DNA from: Candidatus Altarchaeales archaeon
GTDB lineage: Archaea; Altiarchaeota; Altiarchaeia; IMC4; QMZM01
DNA length: 6,788 nucleotides
Assembly: GCA_003663175.1 (NCBI GenBank)
Contig: QMZM01000056.1
Location: 1 to 6,788 of the forward strand
Direction: 5' to 3'
Shown here: positions 1-5,679 of the stretch, piece after piece
Position numbering within the stretch: position 1 is the first letter of the stretch
Layout of the letters: every line of letters begins with the position of its first letter
The notes under the pieces: model-generated
Databases searched by the model: none
Told to the model about the DNA's origin: nothing
The model's input: only the letters and a program-made list of their open reading frames with translations
Program-made: the position numbers and the translations under genes

Positions 1-100
1 GATAGTTCAGGGTTATTGATATTATAGTTCCACATGTATTCTGAATTGCTGAAATTGAAATTAGTGTAAGTATTATCGCTATAACTGCCTTTTTATTCAT
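1..100 (-). CDS. Secreted or membrane-anchored protein, N-terminal fragment (runs off the left edge)
   Basis: An open frame starts at the ATG complementary to 98-100 and stays open for 33 codons to the window edge, so only the amino terminus is present. It begins MNKKAVIAIILTLISISA, which has the layout of a Sec signal peptide: two lysines, then about 14 hydrophobic residues ending in small residues, with possible cleavage after the SISA stretch. A cysteine at residue 23 is not in a convincing lipobox. The rest (NTCGTIISITLNY) is too short to assign to a family. There is no clear Shine-Dalgarno site. The region upstream carries the three 18-bp tandem repeats, whose AT-rich part could serve as a TATA element with a leader of about 40 nt. 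The start and the signal peptide are visible. That it is a real gene is inferred from these two features only, and its function is unknown. Confidence 0.5.
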   Translation of the reverse strand, partial: MNKKAVIAIILTLISISAIQNTCGTIISITLNY

Positions 101-160
101 CTTGTTTACTTGTGATGATATATCGGTGAGAGTAAGTGTGAAGATGGAAAGTCAATCTAA

Positions 161-214
161 TTAAAATAACGATCTAACTTAAAATAACGATCTAACTTAA
201 AATAACGATCTAAC
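161..214. repeat. Three perfect tandem copies of an 18-bp unit
   Basis: The unit TTAAAATAACGATCTAAC occurs three times without mismatch or spacer at 161-178, 179-196 and 197-214. A degenerate trace (AATCTAA, 154-160) precedes the first copy. The array lies after the stop codon of the Lrp-type regulator and about 60 bp upstream of the start of the minus-strand secreted-protein gene. On the minus strand the unit reads GTTAGATCGTTATTTTAA, so each copy has a TATA-like AT tract next to a GATCG core. There are no unique spacers, so it is not a CRISPR array. It could be an iterated operator, a promoter-proximal variable-number repeat, or a simple slippage duplication. Confidence 0.95.
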
Positions 215-254
215 TATACTTATCAACTACCTTGGATCTTAATAGAATTTTTGC

Positions 255-722
255 TTATTTCTCCTCATATATCTCTAAACTCCTGAGACTACTCTCCGGT
301 ATCGAATGATCAAACTTCACGACCTCGTGAATTGGATATGTTTTTACATTATCTAAATTTAATTTGGTCAGGAATTCCTCGAGACCATGATAACCCCTTG
401 CTGTGACGATCTTTGCGATTATCTTACCGTCAAATGTTCTGAAGACATGTCTTGCCTCTTCAAACTCCGCAATTCTCCTCGCGATCTCTTTTGACTGAGA
501 GGGTGGCGCATCGATAAATATATAACCGATCTGCAAGCCAAGGTCATGTGGATGCAGAATTGCGGAGAACCTCTTTATTATCCCTCTCCTGAGCAAACGC
601 TCAGCCCTTGTAAAAACAGTTGTATGAGGGATATTCAACTTCCTCCCCAATTCCCGAAAACTCAATCTTGCGTCGTTTTGTAGGTGTTTTAATATATTCA
701 AATCGAGATTGTCTATTTTCAT
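255..722 (-). CDS. Lrp/AsnC-family transcriptional regulator
   Basis: A 155-residue protein of normal size for the Lrp/AsnC family, which are dimeric or octameric DNA-binding proteins that usually sense amino acids. Residues 4-50 form the winged helix-turn-helix: LDLNILKHLQNDARLSFREL is the typical family opening, followed by the recognition helix near TTVFTRAERLLRRG. After a hinge strand (RFSAIL), residues 65-138 fit the RAM ligand-binding/oligomerisation domain, with the conserved glycine turn near TFDGKIIAKIV. The start at 722 gives the normal N terminus and has a TATA box about 28 bp upstream, so the mRNA is probably leaderless. The gene is divergent from the hisA-like/mfnA operon with only 34 bp between them, so autoregulation and control of that operon are likely but inferred. 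The ligand cannot be read from the sequence. Tyrosine or aspartate would fit the neighbour. The family call is firm. Confidence 0.93.
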   Translation of the reverse strand: MKIDNLDLNILKHLQNDARLSFRELGRKLNIPHTTVFTRAERLLRRGIIKRFSAILHPHDLGLQIGYIFIDAPPSQSKEIARRIAEFEEARHVFRTFDGKIIAKIVTARGYHGLEEFLTKLNLDNVKTYPIHEVVKFDHSIPESSLRSLEIYEEK

Positions 723-756
723 CTTTATAAATTTATTTGTTTTGTATTATAAAAAT
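723..756. promoter_or_regulatory. Divergent promoter region, two mirror-image TATA boxes
   Basis: The 34-bp gap between the Lrp-type gene and the hisA-like gene is almost pure A+T. TTTATAA at 724-730 (plus strand) and its exact inverted copy TTATAAA at 747-753 (TTTATAA on the minus strand) lie about 30 and 28 bp from the start codons they face (757 plus, 722 minus). This is the spacing of an archaeal TATA box to a transcription start at or beside the ATG, so both genes are predicted to give leaderless mRNAs. No Shine-Dalgarno-like sequence precedes either start. The two promoters overlap so closely that transcription factor B/TBP binding in one direction should compete with the other. Confidence 0.65.
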
Positions 757-1455
757 ATGATGGAAATTGACAAATCCTTCATTATTCCGGTCATAGATAT
801 AAAGGATGGAATTGTGGTTGGTACTGTAGCTGGGGATAGAGAGAGCTATGGTGAATTAAAGAGTGTTATCTGCAATTCATGCGACCCATTTGAAGTTGCA
901 AGATGCTATGAGAGACTTGGGTTTAGAGACATTTATATTGCAGATCTGGATGGAATACTAAACTCCGAGCCGGATATAGACCTAATAAAGAGAATCTATA
1001 GGGAGATAGAGTTGAATATCTACTATGATATCGGCATGTGGACATTAGAAGATATAAGGAATTTGGAGGGTGTTATCCCGGTAGTTGCAACTGAAACGAT
1101 GTCTTCTCTGAATTTATTAATGCTTGAGAAGGATATTGTTGTGAGTATCGACACGAGGAACGGGAAATTACTCTGTGAGATTCCAATAGATTTATCTGAG
1201 TTACTCGGGATTATAAGGAATAGTTCGAGAATAAGGGAGGTAATTCTTTTAGATTTAGATAGAATTGGAATGCTGAAGGGTCCAAATCTTGGTCTCTGTA
1301 TTTATGTTGTGAGGGAGTTGAAGGAAAAGAAGGTAATCTATGGCGGCGGAATTAATAGTTTAGATAATCTTTATACATTATACAGATTGGGGATCTCGCG
1401 GGCTCTTGTCGGCTCCGCACTTCATAGCGGAAGGATAAGAATTGATGAATTATGA
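757..1455 (+). CDS. HisA-like TIM-barrel protein (proFAR isomerase relative)
   Basis: A 232-residue protein with HisA/HisF-type (βα)8-barrel hallmarks: PVIDIKDG near residues 11-18 with the first catalytic-type Asp (D14), ADLDGI at 62-67, SIDTRNG at 130-136 with the second catalytic-type Asp (D132), and the phosphate-binding glycines YGGGI (195-199) and ALVGSALHSG (216-225). It is divergent from true HisA and fits the separate group annotated as HisA-related proteins in methanogens and in other organisms with tetrahydromethanopterin, whose substrate is not established as far as I know. The frame is open back to an ATG at 709, but that start would add an unrelated hydrophobic stretch and lie inside the regulator gene. 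The ATG at 757 (or 760) follows a TATA box by the leaderless distance. It is followed by mfnA after 3 bp, so the two form an operon. A cofactor-biosynthesis role is inferred from this neighbour; the only other histidine gene in the window is a separate hisG more than 4 kb away. Confidence 0.85.
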   Translation: MMEIDKSFIIPVIDIKDGIVVGTVAGDRESYGELKSVICNSCDPFEVARCYERLGFRDIYIADLDGILNSEPDIDLIKRIYREIELNIYYDIGMWTLEDIRNLEGVIPVVATETMSSLNLLMLEKDIVVSIDTRNGKLLCEIPIDLSELLGIIRNSSRIREVILLDLDRIGMLKGPNLGLCIYVVRELKEKKVIYGGGINSLDNLYTLYRLGISRALVGSALHSGRIRIDEL

Positions 1456-1458
1456 GAG

Positions 1459-2574
1459 ATGGAAAGGAATAAAATCATCGATGAATTAAAAAAATTGAGG
1501 GAGAGGGATCCATTATTTGAGAATGGGAGGATATTATCATCTGTATCAACGAAACCACCAAGAATTGCGTTGGAGGCATTTAATATCTTTCACGACACAA
1601 ATGCCTTGGATAGATTTCTATTCGATAGTATCAATAAACTTGAGAGAGAGATCATTGAGTGGTTTGGAATTCTTTTAAGGAATAGGGAAGTTTCTGGGTA
1701 TATAACAACTGGTGGAACAGAGTCAAATATTGTTGCGTTGTGGTCTGCAAAGAAAATCTACGAGGGGAGAAGGGAGATAATTGTTCCCGAGTCCGCACAT
1801 TATTCGATCGAAAGGGCTGCCGATTTATTAGAGTTAGAAATTTCATGGATTTCATTGGATGATGAATTCAGAGCTAGGGTTAATGAAATTAGGAAAAAAA
1901 TTGATAAGGATACATTGGCCGTTATTGCAACGGCAGGAACCTCTGCCCTTGGGGTTATCGATCCAATTGATGAAATTAATAAACTATGCAAGGATGTTTA
2001 TTTTCATGTCGATGCTGCGTTCGGTGGCTTTGTAATCCCATTTATAGAGACTAAAGAGAGAATAGATTTCTCACTTGAGAATTTGGATTCAATAACTATT
2101 GACCCACATAAGATGGGTCTCTCCATAATTCCATCTGGATGCATTCTCTTCAGAAATAATTCATATCTTGAAAGATTAGAGATTTCTCCGAGTTATCTTG
2201 GCTTTAAGACATGGACTCTCAGTGGTAGCAGAACTGGGGGAACGATTGCAGCGACATGGGCAAATATCAAATATCTTGGAATCGATGGTTACAAGAGAAT
2301 TGTAAATGAATGCATTGAGAATACAAAATTTCTGTGTAAAAAATTAAGAGAGATTGAGGGTCTGGAGATTGTTGTTGAGCCAACGATAAATATCGTCGCC
2401 ATAAGAACGAGAGATACGGAGAGATTATTTTTGGAGTTAAGGAGGAGGGGCTGGAAAATACTAATGGACTCAAAGACGAAAAGCATAAAGATAGTTGTGA
2501 TGCCCCATGTCACAAAAAATGTAATAGAGAAATTTGTTAATGAATTAAAGGAGATTATGAGAGATTATGAATGA
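1459..2574 (+). CDS. mfnA: L-tyrosine/L-aspartate decarboxylase MfnA (PLP-dependent)
   Basis: A 371-residue group II PLP-dependent decarboxylase, close to the length of archaeal MfnA proteins. In methanogens MfnA makes tyramine for methanofuran; in many other archaea the same family makes β-alanine from aspartate for coenzyme A. Visible features are the N-terminal SSVSTKPPRIALEA block (28-41), TTGGTESN (83-90) for cofactor phosphate binding, the ring-stacking His in ESAHYS (H114), HVDAAFGG with the pyridine-contacting Asp (D185), the Schiff-base lysine in TIDPHKMG (K218), and the TLSGSRTG loop (253-260). All key residues are present, so an active enzyme is expected. The start at 1459 is 3 bp after the hisA-like stop with only weak Shine-Dalgarno similarity, suggesting translational coupling. 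The last 10 bp overlap the end of the convergent AAA gene. Which amino acid is preferred cannot be decided from these motifs. Confidence 0.92.
   Translation: MERNKIIDELKKLRERDPLFENGRILSSVSTKPPRIALEAFNIFHDTNALDRFLFDSINKLEREIIEWFGILLRNREVSGYITTGGTESNIVALWSAKKIYEGRREIIVPESAHYSIERAADLLELEISWISLDDEFRARVNEIRKKIDKDTLAVIATAGTSALGVIDPIDEINKLCKDVYFHVDAAFGGFVIPFIETKERIDFSLENLDSITIDPHKMGLSIIPSGCILFRNNSYLERLEISPSYLGFKTWTLSGSRTGGTIAATWANIKYLGIDGYKRIVNECIENTKFLCKKLREIEGLEIVVEPTINIVAIRTRDTERLFLELRRRGWKILMDSKTKSIKIVVMPHVTKNVIEKFVNELKEIMRDYE
2551..2570 (+). repeat. Exact 10-bp tandem duplication at the 3' end of mfnA
   Basis: GAGATTATGA occurs twice back to back (2551-2560 and 2561-2570), encoding the C-terminal EIMRDYE residues. 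Because 10 is not a multiple of 3, the two copies are read in different frames. The second copy covers the first bases of the overlap with the convergent gene, so the duplication may have shaped where the two coding regions end. Confidence 0.8.
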
Positions 2575-4568
2575 GATTGCTTGAATGTTAATAATTTTAT
2601 TCTAAATTCAACATCTGCCAATTGTTTTTTATACTTATCGGACAATTTGAGATAGATTTCCTCATCCATCTTACCACTCTCAAATCTCTCTCGTGCGATA
2701 GCCATCTTCTCCTTGATCTCATCTCTCTGAAGTATCAATTTCTCCAATTCATCCTTATAGTTTGTAATTGATTTTGCATAGGTTAGTTCCTCGCTGACTC
2801 TTTCCGGGACTTCTATTTTTTTCTTTTCTTCAACCTCAATATCCTCGTTCTCGCTCTTCTTGAATTTTCTATTTAATTCCTTAACTGCCAAATATAGGTC
2901 ATAATATACATCCTTCTCGCCACTCTCCTCTATCAATTTCTCCGCCTTTATGGCCCAGGGAATTAAGGTTGATTTTTGTTCATTTATTGCTCTGAGAAAA
3001 TCATCCATCGTTATTTTTCTCTCAATCCCCTTGGTTATGGCCTCCTTCCACGGCGCCCTTGATGCATTTCTACATATCTCCGCAATATCTGCTGCCGAGT
3101 AACCCTCCGTTAGTTCTGCCAATTTTTTGAAGTCAATATCCTCCGCTATCGGCTTTCCACGAGTACAAATCCTGAAGATTTCCTCTCTGGCATTTTTATC
3201 TGGAGGCGGAACAAATATTTGTTTACTAAACCTTCCGGATCTTCTGAGTGCGGGGTCTAAGTCCCATGGGGTATCTGTTGCCGCTATGACCAAAACACCC
3301 TCACTCAAGCCCTCAACTCCACTCATATCCATCAAAAATTGATTTAATACCCTTCTCTTTGTGCCTTCGAGTTCACCCTTTCTTGTGCAGAGGGCATCTA
3401 TCTCATCAAAGAATATCACGGCTGGAGCATTTTTGAAGGCTCTTTCAAAGATTTTATGCATCTTTTCCGCTTCATCCCCTTTTCCAGATAGAATATCACT
3501 TATATTCACATTAAAGAATGAAACACCACACTCAGTGACTGTAGCCCTCGCTAAATGCGTTTTTCCACATCCCGGGGGACCATACAATAATATTCCCCCG
3601 CCAACCTTCCAACCAAATTTCTTAGAAATTTCTGGATTTAGGAATGGATAAACTATAGACTCCATTATCTCCTTCTTTGCATCTTTCAGACCACCAATAT
3701 CATTAAATGTTATCGTTGTTTTTTCGATGGGAATAGATTCCTCGGCATCAATTTCTATACTCAAAGAAATTGGTTTTAATGTTTCTTCTGTTGCATAATT
3801 TCTCTTAATATCGGAACTATTCTTAAAACAGATTGGATAGTAGAGCAACATTTCACTCGTCTTTCTAGATGATTCTATCAGGATACATGGTAGATAGCAT
3901 ATCTCTTCAAGAACAATATCGCAGAGGAATAAATTTCTTAGTATATTTGCAATTCTCTCTATCGAGTGTTCAATCTTCCTCTTTTTATATGATGTATCAA
4001 TTGTATTGATGGTATCTAAGGATGAAAGGTCGTAACATTTGTTATTAAATTTTGGGATTTTATAGGATGGTCTCACATAGTACCCCCCCACTTCCTTCAT
4101 CTCAAATGCTACTCTAAATATATTGAAAATCTTATTTGTCTTTGGTTCATATATCTCTATAAGCCCAGCCCTCCTTAGTTGTAGTATTTCATTTTCATTA
4201 AATTCCTCTATTCTACTGCTTCCACTCTCTACGAGATGACCAATAATTTTTATAAGATTATCTGAAATTCCCATCAGGGAATTTATTATGTTCAATTTAT
4301 CTAATCTTGGTAAATTGGAGAAGATTCCCTTTCGATTTTTTAGTATGTAGAGAGAACAATCTGCTAAGTCAACATAAATAGTATTCTCACTCTTCCTAAT
4401 ACCCTTACCATGCTTATCTAATTCCCCAACCCTAACAGATCTAAACCTTGCAAGTGGATGATACTCCCTTATAAGATTTAATTTCCTTCTCCGAGAGCGT
4501 TTTATTAAGCGCGATTCAATTCTATTTGAGATTCCAAATGATGATGTATTAACTCTCCTTATTTTCAT
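2565..4568 (-). CDS. AAA ATPase (Cdc48/SpoVK-related core) with unrecognised N-terminal region
   Basis: A 667-residue protein with one AAA module. Residues 1-45 are very basic (RLIKRSRRRKLNLIR), and residues 46-280 match no family I know; 90-140 has helix-helix-strand spacing loosely like a winged helix (ILQLRRAGLIEIYE). The ATPase spans about 285-530: Walker A GPPGCGKT (330-337), Walker B VIFFDEID (384-391), arginine fingers in LRRSGRF (R443, R446), and lid SAADIAEICR (491-500). Two deviations stand out: the first pore loop (LSGKGDEAEK, 360-369) has no aromatic residue, and the sensor-1 position is Asp (AATDTPWDLD, D432) instead of Asn. The C terminus (565-660) is highly charged and helical, probably coiled coil. 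It follows GAPDH on the same strand by 56 bp but has its own TATA-like box. Protein remodelling is likely from the family; the target is unknown. Confidence 0.88.
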   Translation of the reverse strand: MKIRRVNTSSFGISNRIESRLIKRSRRRKLNLIREYHPLARFRSVRVGELDKHGKGIRKSENTIYVDLADCSLYILKNRKGIFSNLPRLDKLNIINSLMGISDNLIKIIGHLVESGSSRIEEFNENEILQLRRAGLIEIYEPKTNKIFNIFRVAFEMKEVGGYYVRPSYKIPKFNNKCYDLSSLDTINTIDTSYKKRKIEHSIERIANILRNLFLCDIVLEEICYLPCILIESSRKTSEMLLYYPICFKNSSDIKRNYATEETLKPISLSIEIDAEESIPIEKTTITFNDIGGLKDAKKEIMESIVYPFLNPEISKKFGWKVGGGILLYGPPGCGKTHLARATVTECGVSFFNVNISDILSGKGDEAEKMHKIFERAFKNAPAVIFFDEIDALCTRKGELEGTKRRVLNQFLMDMSGVEGLSEGVLVIAATDTPWDLDPALRRSGRFSKQIFVPPPDKNAREEIFRICTRGKPIAEDIDFKKLAELTEGYSAADIAEICRNASRAPWKEAITKGIERKITMDDFLRAINEQKSTLIPWAIKAEKLIEESGEKDVYYDLYLAVKELNRKFKKSENEDIEVEEKKKIEVPERVSEELTYAKSITNYKDELEKLILQRDEIKEKMAIARERFESGKMDEEIYLKLSDKYKKQLADVEFRIKLLTFKQSHS

Positions 4569-4601
4569 AACATTAAAATTTATGTTATTGGCGATAATAA
4601 A

Positions 4602-4612
4602 CTTTTATATAG
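4602..4612 (-). promoter_or_regulatory. TATA box for the AAA ATPase gene
   Basis: On the minus strand this reads CTATATAAAAG, a close match to the archaeal TATA consensus, centred about 39 bp before the ATG at 4568. Transcription would start near 4580, giving a leader of about 12 nt. No Shine-Dalgarno site is visible in that leader. It implies the AAA gene can be transcribed separately from the GAPDH gene upstream. Confidence 0.55.
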
Positions 4613-4624
4613 AATATTTTACTT

Positions 4625-5623
4625 TTACATGTATCTCTCCACATACTTCGCCATATCCACCATTCTATTTGAATAACCGACTTCATTGTCATACCAGGCC
4701 AATACCTTTACCAAATTTCCTTGAATTACATTCGTAGATAATAAATCAACTATTGCAGAATATGTGCTACCATTATAATCCACTGAAACCAATGGTTCTT
4801 CACTGCATTTCAAAATCCCTTTCATTTCCCTTTCCGCATTCTTGAAGGTAGAATTTACCTCTTCAATTGTTGTGTCTTTTTCTGTCTCTACAACTAAGTC
4901 AACCAAGGAAACATTGGGCGTTGGAACCCTTATTGCAATTCCATCCAGTTTGCCTTCTAACTCCGGCAGGACCAAGGAGGTTGCCACGGCAGCCCCAGTA
5001 GTTGTTGGAATCATTGAAAGAGAGGCAGCTCTAGCTCTTCTTAAATCCTTGTGTGGTAAATCCAGAAGTCTCTGGTCAGTTGTATATGAATGAACAGTTG
5101 TCATAAAGCCCTTTTTAATTCCAAAATTTTCCAATAAAACCTTTGCAACCGGAGCAAGACAATTTGTCGTGCAGGAGGCATTTGAGATTATATTATGTCT
5201 CTCAGGACAATACTTTTCATGATTTACGCCCATAACAATCGTTATATCGGGATTTTTTGCGGGAGCCGAGATTATAACCTTTTTCGCACCCGCAGATAAA
5301 TGCTTCTCTGCAGATTCTCTATCTCTAAACCTACCGGTACATTCCATCACGATATCAATCCCAAGTTCATTCCAAGGTAAATTCCTGGGATCCCTCTCGG
5401 ATAGAATCCCTATCTCCTCACCATCAACTATTATGGCATCCTTTTTTGCCTCTACCTCGACATCAATTTTTCCATGCACAGAATCATACTTCAGAAGATG
5501 TGCTAAAGTCTTTGCATCTGTGAGGTCATTTATAGCAACGAAATCTATATCTTTATCGTTTATTGCTGCTTTGAAAACGCACCTCCCAATCCTACCAAAT
5601 CCATTAATTGCAATTTTTACCAT
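4625..5623 (-). CDS. gap: Glyceraldehyde-3-phosphate dehydrogenase, bacterial class I type
   Basis: Phosphorylating GAPDH, interconverting glyceraldehyde 3-phosphate and 1,3-bisphosphoglycerate in glycolysis or gluconeogenesis. It carries the full class I signature: KIAINGFGRIGR (Rossmann nucleotide binding), SNASCTTNCLAP with the catalytic Cys, TVHSYT with the catalytic His, DLPHKDLRRARAA, and C-terminal WYDNEVGYSNRM. Asp in AINDLTD and Leu-Pro in LDLPHK are the residues that favour NAD over NADP. The open frame begins at 5635, but I prefer the ATG at 5623 (332 residues): the protein then starts MVKIAINGFG like its relatives, GGGGAT lies 5 nt upstream, and the palindromic TATA region is about 25 bp away, whereas the start at 5635 would be upstream of the predicted transcript start. 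Most archaea instead use the unrelated-looking class II enzyme, so this gene may have been acquired from bacteria. It is divergent from hisG. Confidence 0.95.
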   Translation of the reverse strand: MVKIAINGFGRIGRCVFKAAINDKDIDFVAINDLTDAKTLAHLLKYDSVHGKIDVEVEAKKDAIIVDGEEIGILSERDPRNLPWNELGIDIVMECTGRFRDRESAEKHLSAGAKKVIISAPAKNPDITIVMGVNHEKYCPERHNIISNASCTTNCLAPVAKVLLENFGIKKGFMTTVHSYTTDQRLLDLPHKDLRRARAASLSMIPTTTGAAVATSLVLPELEGKLDGIAIRVPTPNVSLVDLVVETEKDTTIEEVNSTFKNAEREMKGILKCSEEPLVSVDYNGSTYSAIVDLLSTNVIQGNLVKVLAWYDNEVGYSNRMVDMAKYVERYM

Positions 5624-5635
5624 TTTAATCCCCAT

Positions 5636-5660
5636 ATAATTTTTAAATTAAAAAAATTAT
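5636..5660. promoter_or_regulatory. AT-only palindrome, shared promoter of gap and hisG
   Basis: This 25-bp stretch contains only A and T and is a near-perfect palindrome: nine bases on each side (ATAATTTTT and AAAAAATTAT offset by one) pair exactly, with mismatches only next to the centre at 5648. The centre is 25 bp from the preferred gap start (5623) and 32 bp from the hisG start (5680). One symmetric TATA element could therefore serve both directions, giving a leaderless gap mRNA and a hisG leader of a few nucleotides. An intrinsic bias of AT-rich spacers towards chance palindromes cannot be excluded. Confidence 0.5.
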
Positions 5661-5679
5661 AGGATTAAAAATTGATAAA

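Noticed and set aside
161..214. CRISPR-like array
   Set aside because: The 18-bp units are directly abutting with no unique spacers, and no cas genes are present.
709..756. Earlier in-frame ATG for the HisA-like gene at 709
   Set aside because: It would add 16 hydrophobic residues not seen in the family, overlap the regulator's coding region, and lie upstream of the predicted transcription start.
1652..2513. Minus-strand open frames opposite mfnA
   Set aside because: They overlap the conserved decarboxylase coding region completely and show no family features.
3127..3651. Plus-strand open frames opposite the AAA ATPase core
   Set aside because: They are antisense to the Walker and sensor motifs, and have no ribosome binding site, promoter or recognisable domain.
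4569..4586. Imperfect dyad AACAT...ATGTT just before the AAA gene start as an operator
   Set aside because: Only 7 of 9 pairs match in an AT-rich spacer, which is easily reached by chance.
4842..5639. Plus-strand open frames opposite the GAPDH gene
   Set aside because: They are antisense to a highly conserved enzyme and lack independent support.
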